A DNA stretch of 64,000 bases from Drosophila pseudoobscura. Taxonomy: Eukaryota; Arthropoda; Insecta; Diptera; Drosophilidae. Position numbers and translations under genes: made by a program. The notes under the pieces are model-generated. The model searched no databases, was not told where the DNA came from, and saw only the letters and a list, made by a program, of their open reading frames with translations. How positions within the stretch are numbered: position 1 is the first letter of the stretch; each line of letters begins with the position of its first letter. This document shows, one piece after another, positions 27,588 through 39,500 of this stretch. The stretch is from NCBI RefSeq assembly GCF_009870125.1, contig NC_046683.1, positions 46,019,869 to 46,083,868 on the forward strand, in the 5' to 3' direction.

Positions 27588-30016
27588 ATGCCACCCCCAA
27601 GACCTAAGGGGACAGGATTTACAACAGGAGTTACCCCAGCCAGACCAAACTCAAATACGCCCATGTCCGAAAGACAGCAAATGGCTCTATTAATGCAAAT
27701 GACTGCTACATCCTCCACAGGTAAACAGCGTTTCCTGCATATATATGTGGTTTAAAGAAAAGTGATCATTATAAATATTAGTTAGACCTCAGCTAAAACG
27801 GAATCTCTAATGCGTAATAAACGCTTTTGTGTATTGCGCGGGGAACGGGACCGCACAGGCAATTCCACAAAGATCCCGCAGTTAATTTCGTACTCGTGGA
27901 GTGTTTGTACACTTTCCATACATATGTAGGCACATACATATGTAGATATATATATAAATATGTGTACATCACAGCCAGAAAGATGCATTTCCTTTCACAT
28001 GAGCTGGGATCAAAATAACAAGCCTGGGATCTAAAACAAAGCAGATGCTTAGTGTACTTAAACTTTTTGTGCAACTCGCATTTGCAATATCTATGGAATT
28101 TGATACTAATTGATATTACCTAATGGAATTATTACAGACTCAACCCGAACGACTATAAAAAAGAGTGAATCCAAGAAAGGAGACATAGAAATTGAAGAGA
28201 CTAATTCAGCGGATAAGCAAGAGGTTATTGACTCAAAAGACAAAACTTCAGCGGATGAAAACAGCTCGGACGGTAAGAACGCCGATTCGGCCAATCAAAG
28301 TACGCCAGCTACGAAACGCTGCTTCTCAGATATAGAAGAGGATTTCGAAGAATCTGGCGAAGAGCTGAAAAAAAAGAAGCGCAAGGACTCGGAGCATTCA
28401 AAGGACCCCAAGAGTGCCTCCCTGAAGCTATCCTCGCGGGTGGAAAAGGGCTCGAAGCTAGCGACGACGAAGGCCTCACCTTCCGGCAGCAAAGCCAACG
28501 CATCGAGTGCCGCCGATAAAGAGCCAGTTGAGATTAGTAAGAATGTCGATATTGAAAATGAAACGGAATGCAGTGATGACTACAAAAGCAATGACAGCAT
28601 ATACAATGGGGGACTCAAAGTGCCACCATTGAAAATTGTCATTCCGCAACAGAATTGCTCGATTGACACTGAGGGAAATGTCCTAAGGACTGGAAAAGTG
28701 ACTGCTTCTCGAAGTGCGGCCCTGCCATATGTTGTAAGCTCGAACAGTGACTCGATTGATGCCGTCATAACAACCACCCAATGCATGAGCCCGCACGAAA
28801 GCCCACAAAAAGGCAGTAACAGCATTTGCTCCACAGTCCTCGATGACAAAAACATCAAGCTGTTCAATGATGAGAAGAACTTAAGAGTTCTGCGAAGCTC
28901 TCATCGGTCTGGTGTCGCCAGTGCTGAAAGAAGTTCGAATAACTCGTCTCCGCAAATGCAGAGCAGCTCCCCATCGCCGGCATCATCGAATCATGCCAAT
29001 GATAATGTCGATGTAAAATTATCCTACGGTAACATGACTTCTAGTCCCATACCACAGAGCGCTCAGTTCGACCAGGAAACGCTAGCCAATGTTCCGAGCC
29101 CATCCACGTCGTCGACATCGTCGTCAAAAGATGTGAATCCCTCCTCAAATGTTGACGTCCACCCGCGGAAGCGAAAAATAAGACCCAAAACTAGCACCGA
29201 TGATGCCTCCAAGAATTCAAACACAAACCTAGATGCTGCCATTAACGCTGAAGAATCTCATCCCCATGATTCCCCTTTCACAAATGGATTTCAAATGTTT
29301 TTGAGTATTCGGCGACAGATTGAAAAGAAATGGAAGAACCTGTACCCCGTCAAACCACGGCCACCCCAAGGCTACAATGAATATCTGTTGACAAAAAGAA
29401 CGTATCTGTTGAGCAAAACAGCTGAAAAAATAGTGATTCAGATACCGAAAGCCTTGCCCCAGAGCATGCACAAGATCTACGAGGATCAAGAAACGGCCAG
29501 ACGCCATTTGAATCGCCAACATACGGTTGAACGAGAAAAGCTCTGCTTGAATGTCGAACAGGAGATAATTCGTGTCCATTCAAAGGCAGCCAGAAGTATA
29601 TCCGGCCAACTGGCACCGTACTCAGTTTGTACTTATCTGAAAGATGACGAGGTTTACAATATGATCACGCCAGAGCAAGACGAAAAGGAAAAGAGTGCCC
29701 GATGCCGTTTCAATGGGCGTTTGTTGCTCAGCTGGCTGCAAGATGTCGACGATAAATGGGAGAAAATCAAGGTGTGAATGTCCTTTAAAGTAACACTTTC
29801 TCTGAAATTTCTACAATCAGTCCGTTTGCTTTCTTTTTCTAGGAGTCTATGGTTTTACGACACCACAATGAGGCGGAAAGCCTGCATGCCGTTCAACGCA
29901 TGGACTGGAATATCTGTGCGAGACGAAGAAACTTATCGGACGCGCAACTTGAAGCGACTTTAGAACACATACCCATTGTTTCTGTTGGAGATGATTTTGA
30001 CATACTGCCGAACTAA
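27588..30016 (+). CDS. ANKRD11/12-type nuclear protein lacking ankyrin repeats
   Basis: Three coding exons (27588-27720, 28138-29771, 29843-30016) give 646 residues. The N-terminus has SERQQMALLMQMT, matching the motif just before the ankyrin repeats of vertebrate ANKRD11/ANKRD12. The last ~200 residues (FQMFLSIRRQIEKKWKNLYPV, PPQGYNEYLLTKRTYLL, then MVLRHHNEAESLHAVQRMDW and a DDFDILPN end) match their C-terminal domain. Between them lie acidic, Ser/Lys-rich low-complexity sequence and a basic KKKKRK tract that could direct nuclear import. No ankyrin repeat is seen in any frame. Vertebrate members are chromatin cofactors that bind p160 coactivators and HDACs. It is probably the D. melanogaster CG10984 ortholog (from memory). 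The start is inferred: the upstream acceptor (27586) leaves no in-frame continuation. Confidence 0.8.
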
Positions 30017-30018
30017 CA

Positions 30019-30024
30019 ATAAAA
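30019..30024 (+). terminator. Poly(A) signal of the ANKRD-type gene
   Basis: AATAAA begins two bases after the stop codon, and a second AATAAA follows about 10 bases later, so the 3' UTR is likely very short. Confidence 0.5.
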
Positions 30025-30404
30025 CTAAATAAAACAAATCAATTCACGTGGATCGGGTGGCTGATGGGTGGGAGAAGATCTCTCCGCAGAGTCAGAATTG
30101 GTTGGCTTTGCACTCAAAACATATTACATACTGCCCAGAAAGTTGCACATGATATGACATCTAGAATTCAAAGCCACCATTCTTTATGGGTTTATGGTTC
30201 TCTATCCTTTCGTTCGCTTTCTGCCAGCAGCAGCATCTACGCTGCTCTAGCGCTCCAGCTCTTTCGATCAGTCTTCGCTCTCAACAGAGTCTTTGTGAAC
30301 TTATTCTTATTCTTCTAGCCGGTACTCCAAGGGTTTAGAGATACATTAGTGTTGTGGCGGAATGGATTTTCAGGTGTGTAACATCCAGAAGGAAGTGTTG
30401 CCGA

Positions 30405-30760
30405 CCCCATAGATATTCTTCTTGATCTTGCATCAATAACCGCTTCGATGTGGCTATCTCTGTCGGTCCGTCTGTCCATGAGCGCCTAGATCTCGAAGGC
30501 TATAAGAGCTAGAGCAACCAAATGTTGTGTCCAGACCCCTGTAATGTCCTTACAAGAGACGCAAGCTTATGACATCAACAGTTTTTAAGAGAAACCCGAA
30601 AGCGCAGAACCATAGAGAATGGCCATATCTACCAGATTGCTGAATTTGGATCAAATCGGAGTATTATTATAGTCTCTCTCTCTCTCTATCCCGCACACGG
30701 CCATCCTCGTGCAATGTGCACCCCCTATTGAGTGAAGCGAGATAGCAACACAGTTGGTAT
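30405..30760. mobile_element. Dispersed repeat, DINE/Helitron-like fragment
   Basis: The block has features I associate with a high-copy intergenic element of obscura-group flies: CGGTCCGTCTGTCC, a CTATAAGAGCTAGAGCAACC stretch, CAGATTGCTGAATTTGGATC, then (TC)n and GCGAGATAGCAACAC. The last part recurs in reverse in a Hip1 intron (50347-50361). No open frame for a transposase is present, so it is a non-autonomous or decayed copy. Family naming is from memory. Confidence 0.55.
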
Positions 30761-31530
30761 TAGTGCGAGAGGTGAATTAGAGGGAGACAGATGTAGCGGA
30801 AAAATTAACATTGCAACACAACCAGCGACCGTGATTCCTTTTTATCTCTATATCTTTCCCATTTCTCATGACAAATGCGAGCTAAATTCAAAGGGAACGC
30901 GGAGAGAAGGGATCCCCCATCGCAGCATTAACAAAGAAACAAATTCTTCCTGGTACAAACAGCGCTAAAAAATACAGAGAGCAACAGAGAGAAAGTTATT
31001 GTCAGAAACATTTGATTATTTATTATTTGATTAGCTTTTAGCTGTATAAAAAACCTGTTAAGTTGTATTTTTAGTACTGATTTTATTGCAAATCAAGGGA
31101 GAGTCGTGCCAATCCCAGTACTGTTGGAAATTTCATCACAGGACAGAAAATTGCAGCACGGAACCAACACTCTTATCGGCTGTGGCACGGGGATCAAGAT
31201 AAATAGAGTATGTTTCGTATGCAATATCATCGATATGCAATCCACGTAATCGGCATCTCAAACGCATAGTACAAGTGATTGTGCATTTGGTTGGCCGATC
31301 AGGTGGATCACAGATTGAGCCAAGATCACGCGAGACCCACTGCCATTGGAAGGCGGGTTTTTAATCTGTCTGTAGGCCTTGTTTGGGGTGGTCTTTTCCC
31401 AATGAAATTTCGCATAATACTGTACTGATCAGACTCATCTTGAAAGCTTGGCGAAGCTCTTGGATGATCACGCATAAAATCCCTAACATCTAAATTACTA
31501 CATTCCCCGTTTCTGTGACTCTTATATTAT

Positions 31531-33118
31531 TCAAGGCAGTGTTTTTAAGTTTTCCACAATATTTTTTGCATAATTAACCATGTCCTGAAAATAAAGAAAC
31601 AAAAAATATGTTTTAGAGGAATGGTTCGTCAAATGTAAATTTAACGATAAAACGTACCTCGCAATTTTCGTTCTGGTTGTTTTTTGAGATTATTTGGGCC
31701 AAAGTAAGGTCCAAATCCTTGCGTTTCTCCGCCGACAGTTTCAGATTCGACTTCAACGAGAGGGTGGAAAGTGCATAAAGTGTGGTCTCCTGTTTCACAT
31801 CAAAGCAATCGATCGGCCTTAGATTTTCAAATAATATAGAAAATGCGTCGGCCTTTAGAAATGCATCTGCAAAATATTGATTTATGAAAGGGTTTTATAA
31901 TTTAAGAATGAAATGATCGGACCTCTAAAGGACTTGTCCAGCGAAGATAAGGATGCTATGAGAAATGCTGCTTTTATATAGACATCTGAATTGGAAGACT
32001 TCAGGCACGGTAGTAGAGCCTTAATACCATTTATTCGTTTGAATTCATTCATGCCTGGCTGAAAGCTTCGTATTATCGATGATATGGCATATATGGAACA
32101 GCGAACTATATTCGCGTTCTCATTCCCTTCACTCAAATTTCGTGTAAGCGCAGGCAGAAATTTCTCCTTGGTGAAAATGTCCTGGCAAAATATGTTATTT
32201 TGTGCCATCTCAGCGACGATATTAATGGACAATGCCTGCAGGTCCTTTTCCGGCATTGTTATATATCGGATTAAGGTCTTTGTGCCGCCCATTTTGGCCA
32301 GGGAATTCGCCAAATCGATGTCATCAATGTGGCTTCTTAGATGATTTAGACTTTCCTTTTTTTCCTCTGTACTCGTCTCTGGGCTGTCCAGAATTTCCAG
32401 TGCGGTTTTAAAATCGTTTGATGCGCCGACTGTGAGTGAATTTAGTGCACCCTCTAGGAATCGACTTTTCTGAAAGAAAACAAAAAAAAAATATGTTAGG
32501 GTTATATAGGCTTTGTCACCATTTGCTCAAGAAATTCAACATATAATCGCGCTAGATCTATAGACATCCGGCCTGAAGCTAAAAGAGCAGTTTCGGGCAC
32601 CCATTACTTCAAGAATTTTGAAGAATAGCAACTTAAACAGAGTTAACTCTTTTTAAGTTTGGGTAAAAACAGATTAAAATGTGACATCTATCAAATAAAC
32701 TATTGATTAAACAATAATTTCTGTTGGCGTCATAGAATTTGCCTATGGATCCTTCTAGATCATTCCCGAAACCGAATTCCATGATAAACATGATGCAATT
32801 TTACCAGCTACGAGGAAACACGGATCCTAAAGTATCTTCTTCGAGGAACATATGTTGCATTTCATAGCTTCATCGTTATATTGGGATATGATTTGTCACA
32901 ATGGATTGAAAGAATCACATATGTACATACCTCGTCATCTAGATCGGTGCTTGGCTTTGCATCGGCTTCTGGGCTTGTTGTGTGTGCGACAGCATATTTC
33001 AGCACACCCTACAAATTGAATACATCAGAAAAACATCAGAAATCATTCGCAACTAAATTTATATATTTTTTCGACTTACCTGTAAATTTAAACTTCTTCT
33101 CGGTGAATTATCAGACAT
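31531..33118 (-). CDS. HspBP1/Fes1-type Hsp70 nucleotide exchange factor
   Basis: Five coding exons (33118-33080, 33008-32931, 32469-31923, 31866-31658, 31584-31531) give 308 residues. The N-terminus LQGVLKYAV is the family's opening helix. It is followed by armadillo-like repeats (LANSLAKMGGTKTLIRY, INIVAEMAQNN, VRCSIYAISSIIR, IKAAFLIASLSS). HspBP1/Fes1 proteins wrap the Hsp70 nucleotide-binding domain and release ADP in the cytosol. The ER relative SIL1 would carry a signal peptide; none is present here, so the cytosolic form is preferred. It is probably D. melanogaster CG10973 (from memory). It shares a 450-base divergent promoter with Vps13D and its stop lies ~1.5 kb from the ANKRD-type gene. 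Confidence 0.88.
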
Positions 33119-33572
33119 TTTCAAAACTATTTATTTCTTGGCGAACTATCACATGTTGTAAAAGAATTAGGTATGGAACTTATTGACTATCGAACCTTGT
33201 TATGTCGATATGATTGAGATGGTACCTTGGAACAGAAAAAATATCAAAAGGCCCTGAAAAATGTATATTACTTCATTAATAAATTTTAAGGGTAACTTTA
33301 CGAGTGTAAACTAAAGTAGTAGTTTTGTTTAATTTGAATTGTAATTGTTATTACAGTCTTTTGATATCTACAAATATGAAATAGAAATGATTTGCCAATT
33401 TTCTGACCCTGTTCCACGTTCCCATTATGAAAATAACTGCAACATGTTATTTACCGTATTTATAAAGTGTAAACAGTTCCTCTCATATGGTACCAATTAC
33501 TCATATGTTTGTTTGGAAAGAAGTGAAACATAAATATAAGGCCGTAACAGCGGCTGCGGTAATTCGACAACC
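33119..33572. other. Divergent promoter HspBP1 / Vps13D
   Basis: These 454 bases of AT-rich DNA separate the two start codons. I see no TATA box, DRE or coding sequence that I can support. Confidence 0.5.
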
Positions 33573-36500
33573 ATGTTAAGAGAACTTATAACGTGGGTCT
33601 TGAATACCTATCTGGGGAAATACTTGGAAAACTTGAATTCGGTACAATTATCTGTTGCACTTTTGTCAGGTAACGACTTACATGCTTGCATATGTAATTC
33701 ATGCGTTCATTTTTGAAATTGTATTTCTCTTGAAGGCGAAGTTGAGCTTGAGAACATCCCGATACGGAAAGATGCACTACGAGCGCTCAACTTACCGGTG
33801 GAGGTGGCAGGTGGCAGTATACGAAAAATCAAACTCCAAGTACCCGTCCGCCAATTCCGAACCTCCCCGTGGTGCATATCGGTGGAGGGGCTCTTCTGTA
33901 TAATTTGCCCAAAGAATCTTGAAAGCTGGGACTATGCCAAAGAGAAACTTCAGGATCTGCAATACAAGCTAGCGGTCTTGGACAACGCTGAGGCGGGCTG
34001 GCGTTCCGAAAAGGGAATGCAAATGGAATCCTATTACTTTTCCTCCTACAACAACTGGCTCAAATATGGCACGAATATGGCAACCAATATTATAGATAAT
34101 ATTGAGCTGAAGATATTTGATGTCCACTTCCGGTACGAAGACAGTGTTGATGTGGGAAAAACCAAAATCGCCACCGGCATCAAAATCGCATCGTTAACAG
34201 CCCAGACCTGCGATTCGAATTGGACGAGTGGCTCGTTCAAAGCTGCCAACAACGAAATGAACTACAAATTAGTAGAGCTAAAGGAGCTATCCGTGTACTG
34301 GGATATTCTGCATGAAGACATACGGTGCCAATCGTTCACCAATCAGGATGTTCTCAGCAAATTGCATTCGACTTGCAAGCTGCGGCCCCACAACTTTATC
34401 ATTAAGCCAATTTGCGCAACTGCTCGATGGAAACGGGAAAAGTGCCTACAGGTTATTCGCACAAAAGACAAACCCAGAGTCTCGTGTGAGATAATAGTTC
34501 CTGAAGTAATTATAGATATATCTAAGGTAAGTTATCCCAATCAATCAGTGTTTCTACAGCAGATTTTCTTCTAAAAATATTTTTCGATATTTTAGGACCA
34601 GCGTCTACAAATGCTGGACAAGCTTGCAGGAATACGTAAAATTAAGGAAATCAGACAGTACAGATTGAAGAGGCCGAGTTGTAGTGTTGCAGACGATTCG
34701 AAGTTGTGGTGGAAATATGCCCTAGTTTGTCATGGCTTCGTATTCAAAAAGAGAGAGGAAAACTTTGCCATTATGAGGGAGAATCTGCGTTACATACGCC
34801 TCCATGAATTGATTATAGTAAATCCAAATGAGATTCTGTCCGACGCAGACAAAGAGTTTAAAACGTACATCGAAACCGACAGAAACGTCTCGGATTTAAG
34901 TGTTTTGAGGCGCATATGCTTTGACAAAGTCTTTAGCAAAGGTCTGTCATTTAAGTCGCACAATGTGAAGGGAAAGAATATGTTATTTCTTTGGTTTCCG
35001 AACTGGATGGGCTGGTACAGCAACTCAACGAGTACTGCAAATAATGAGCAGGATGAAACCATAAAACATTTGGAAGATGATATTTTGGTCGCCCTAGAAG
35101 ACTCGCTGCAAAGTTCCTCCGATTTGAAGTGTGATGCTGTCCTTGGACACTTTGAAATTAAGCTACTCAAAGGCCTGCTAATCATACAGTCCGATGAAAC
35201 GAATGTCAAGAGCCGAAAATCCATGGAAATGCAATTCAATAATTTCTCGGCATTTCTTCAGCTCAGTCCGCTGCTGACTTCCTACACGGTGGGAGTATCA
35301 TTAGAAGAAGTTTATTTATTAGATAAAACCAACAGCAATACCAAACACAAATTCTTAATTAAGCCACAGACGGAGAACCCCCCAACGCTGAACAATACTC
35401 TGGAAAAGGATGTCCTATTTCAACTGCGATACGAAAATGCAAATCAGTTGAGATTTCAACTTTATATTAAATCAAAAGGCTTGGATCTTACGTATAATAA
35501 GGATGCCATTCATTGGATTCTGGACTTTATAACTGATTCAAATAAAGAAAATGCTTCAACAATAGTCACGAATCGATTTGGAAAGAGAAGGAAGAACTTT
35601 TTGAAAAACTGGAATCAATTATTTATTGGAAACGAGGCAAGTACATAGAATATAAATATAAATAATAATATTATTTCGTAATCGGTGATCTTTTTAGGTT
35701 AATCGCAAGACCTGGATGTTTGAGATTGAGATATTTGCACCACGCATAATATTTCTCGAAAACTACAAAGTCGGCAACTCGCTGATGGTTCTGCTGGACT
35801 TTGGAAAGTTTGAAATGAGAAAAAATGAGGCGAAGAAATTCTTGCCTTTGACGGCAACAGATGATCCATCTGCAGATAATCATCCTCAAATTGATGCGAA
35901 TGCTCATGTGAATGCAAATGCGAATGCGAATGCTAATGCTGATGCTAATGCTATTACTACTGCTGATGATGATGATGAGGAGGATGAAACTTATATGACG
36001 CCATGCTCTACGCCGCCTGCATCACAAAAAAGTGGCTCAGAGTCACCAACAATCCTTGAGAATGCACAGCATTTGCTCAATAAAAAAATAGAGCTGGAAT
36101 ATGTCTTGCACAATAAGATCTATGACAAATACTCGATAAACTTTTCAAATCTACAAGTACTGGTGTGCAAGTACGAGGAAAGGTGGCAGGCTTGCTTGAA
36201 AACATCCTCGAACTTCCACCTGATTGATAAATTTGATATAACCCTTTCGCTGGAGCAGCGCAATATATTCACTGTGGATCCCGACTATCCGTCATTTACG
36301 CTATTCGGCACCTGTCCCACAATCCTGATACACGGAAATGAAGTACTCATCAATAACTTCTTTAGCATAATGAATCCCACTATAGATACCCTCAAAGATG
36401 TGCGCAAAGTATATAAAGGCCGCAACCAAACGCACGCCAGTGAGCAACGGGTCAACGATATTGCCAGGAGTGAAGACAACAGTCGAGTCATTGTTGAGTT

Positions 36501-39500
36501 TGCCATTGGTCAGCTGGCGATAGAGATGCAGGCAAAGGAAAAAAGCATAGCTGAACTACAGATTATCGGCGCACGTGCGGGAATCATCAAGGAGTCCAAT
36601 GAAACCAATATAACAATGTCCGTGCATGGGCTACTTTTGGTAGATGCCATACAGTCCTTTGGGCCTGACTTCGAGTTATTAGTGGCCAGTCATCGACATG
36701 TGGGGTAAGTACTTAAGGAAGAAAACTTCGTAAATCAAATATTTATTTTATTTTTACGTATTTAGAATGGATAGTTTTTCTGGCAGCCTAAAGCATAGTC
36801 CAATTGCTTCACCGATTACTCCTGCATCGCCGTTACCTTTCACGTTCACAGATTATCGAGGCGCTCCGATGACCGAAAATGCAGTTTATAATATTCAAAA
36901 GAGTAAGGAAAAAAGAGCAACTGAATATAGAGTACATACATATTTCATTCTAATCTTGTTTTGGCAGATCCGATTGCTGCTTTCTGCGAAGATGCGGAAT
37001 CTGCTTTAATTTCTGTGAAGGTAAAAATCGTTGCGCCCACCGCTAGCAATTCAACACACCTTCACTCCACAGACATAAAATTCAACAATTTGGATATAAT
37101 AGCCAATCAGGACACCATTCTTGAGATTTTAAACTTTGCAAACAGAACAATTTTATGTCAAGGTACGAGTACGCTGCAAAACGAGAGTTGTGGAATCAAG
37201 GAAGAAGCCTCTGAAGAACCAAGCGATTTGGATGATCCCGATGATGCCAGTCAGCAAAACCATAACGAAATATTCTTCGACTTCTTTCGACTGAATATTT
37301 TATTGTTATATAAAATAAATCACGAGGGTCGCAAAGTAGGGACTCTGACCTTGACTGAAGCCAAAATAAATGCTTCATTTCAGTCGGAGCTATCCGTATT
37401 TGGATCCCTGGGAGGTATACAGATCATCGACATAACCCCAGAGTCATTTTTCCTCCCAAGGATTCTATCCGTTGGGCGCGATCAAATATTAAGAACCTCG
37501 GACATGAACCGACAAACAGTCCTCAACAGACTGTCACATGAAATATATTCGAAAAATCTGGACTTGCATGAATGTGACGCTGATTCCAAGTGCGATGAAA
37601 TCGATGCGTTCAGTTTTAAAAGTCACTGGAGTGATAAAACCACATGCAGTGTTCAAATGCGAATGGCCTCGGTTTCCTACACCCATTGTCCACGATTTTT
37701 GCAAGATGTAAACGCATGCGTCACATATTTCAAACGAAGTTTGCGGTAATAACTTAGATGTAATAAAAGACAATTTTAAGGAGCTAAGCTTGAGTAATTT
37801 TATGTATTTTCAGAGAGTTTTTTACCTCTATAGGCAATAAGGCAACCGATATGGCAATGGAATTTGTGCAACAAATCCGTGCAACGGATGTCAATGATCA
37901 GACACGACCAGTTAATCCCCAGAAGAATCGTCATGACAACCGGTAAATACATTTATCGCTACATCTAAATTCCCTAAAAATGCCCCTTAAATTTCCGTTT
38001 TATTTTAGACTGGACATCATTATCAACAGTCCAATTATTCTATTGCCGATTTCGAGTACAAGCACGCACGTTTTGATTGCCAATTTGGGAAAGATGACCT
38101 GTTCCAATATGATTGTAAATGACTCTAATGAGTTTGATGAATCCTATACCATAGCGATCAAAAACATATACGTATACTCGATGACCATTGACGAACGTGA
38201 AAACTGCTTCAATGTGCATCCGTCTAAGAATAAGGATGCCATTCCCATATTGCACGATACTGCTATTACATTGCAGCTCTCGGTCGGCTATAGCGAAGGC
38301 AACGGCAATGGTGAGGAACGAAAACTTGATACGGTTTCAGTAAGTGAATTAAGAGAAAAGAACATATATAGTATAGATGCTGATTATTCCTGTTTATTGA
38401 TTGTAGATTGAAGGCAGCATGGTTGAAACGCTTAAGGTATCCCTCAATCGGAAGCGATATGAGCTACTTAATGAGTCCATTCAATATGCTACGAATTTTT
38501 CAAACGGCAAAGCAATTGAATCCGCACACCCCGATCCCAGTGGAGTTAGCATACCAGATTCGGATATAACTGACGAACATACCATCTGCACCATTATACA
38601 GTTTTCTGTGCCTGTTTTCCAAATCAACTTACAAAACCAGCACCATGATGACTTGATAAATATTACCTTCAAGGACTTCAATGTTAAACATCGTGTTAAA
38701 GGCTATGACAAGGATATAGAAATAATATTAAAGTCGGTGTTGATGGAAGATCTGAAATCGGATAACACATCACCGTTCAGAAATATGGTGACTTCCATCA
38801 ATCTTGAAAAGGGCCAAAAAAAGAATGCATCAACCTCATCATCGTGCCCGGACTTACCGACCCATTGTAATTATCGGAAATATAGATCTACCTCGGAGCC
38901 CTCATGCTTCCAGGAGAATAATCCATTTCAAAACTTCGATGGAGCCAAGAAATCGGAGTTTTCCAAGAAAAACGATAAAGGAAGCAAGAGAGGAGGTCAG
39001 ACTTTAGTCACCTACAATTCGCATAGAGGACGCCCCTCCAAAGGCACCTCCGAGATGGATCAATTCAGTTCAATACAATTTAATTGCTTGAATTTGGCCA
39101 TCTGCGTGGAGCGTTGGTACACCATATTTGACTTCTTCGGTCTGATCGCCGCAGAGAACGATAATCAGAAAGTTACACAAGAAAAGAAGCTGGTTAAAAA
39201 AGGTAAAACAATACCCGGTACTCAGCCTAAAAAATATTCCTCCCAGCAAAGACCTATCGCTTACTCATCCAGGGGGTGCCACACCGACGAGCATGATAGA
39301 GAGAGAGAAAGCTAAACTACTAACCAACACTTTTATTCATTCTTTTTAGACACAAACGATTTCTTTAGTACATTGAAGGTATCAATAAGATCATTCAACT
39401 TTACGTTGATTCGAAATGACTCGCTCTTATCCAGAGTGAATGTGTCAAATGCGCTATTTAAGATAATTCATGACCAATTTGGTAAATCTATTGAGGGACA

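Larger units (their letters stand above)
30017..31530. other. Convergent intergenic region
   Basis: About 1.5 kb between the ANKRD-type and HspBP1-type stop codons. It contains the dispersed repeat at 30405-30760. The rest shows no gene. Confidence 0.55.
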
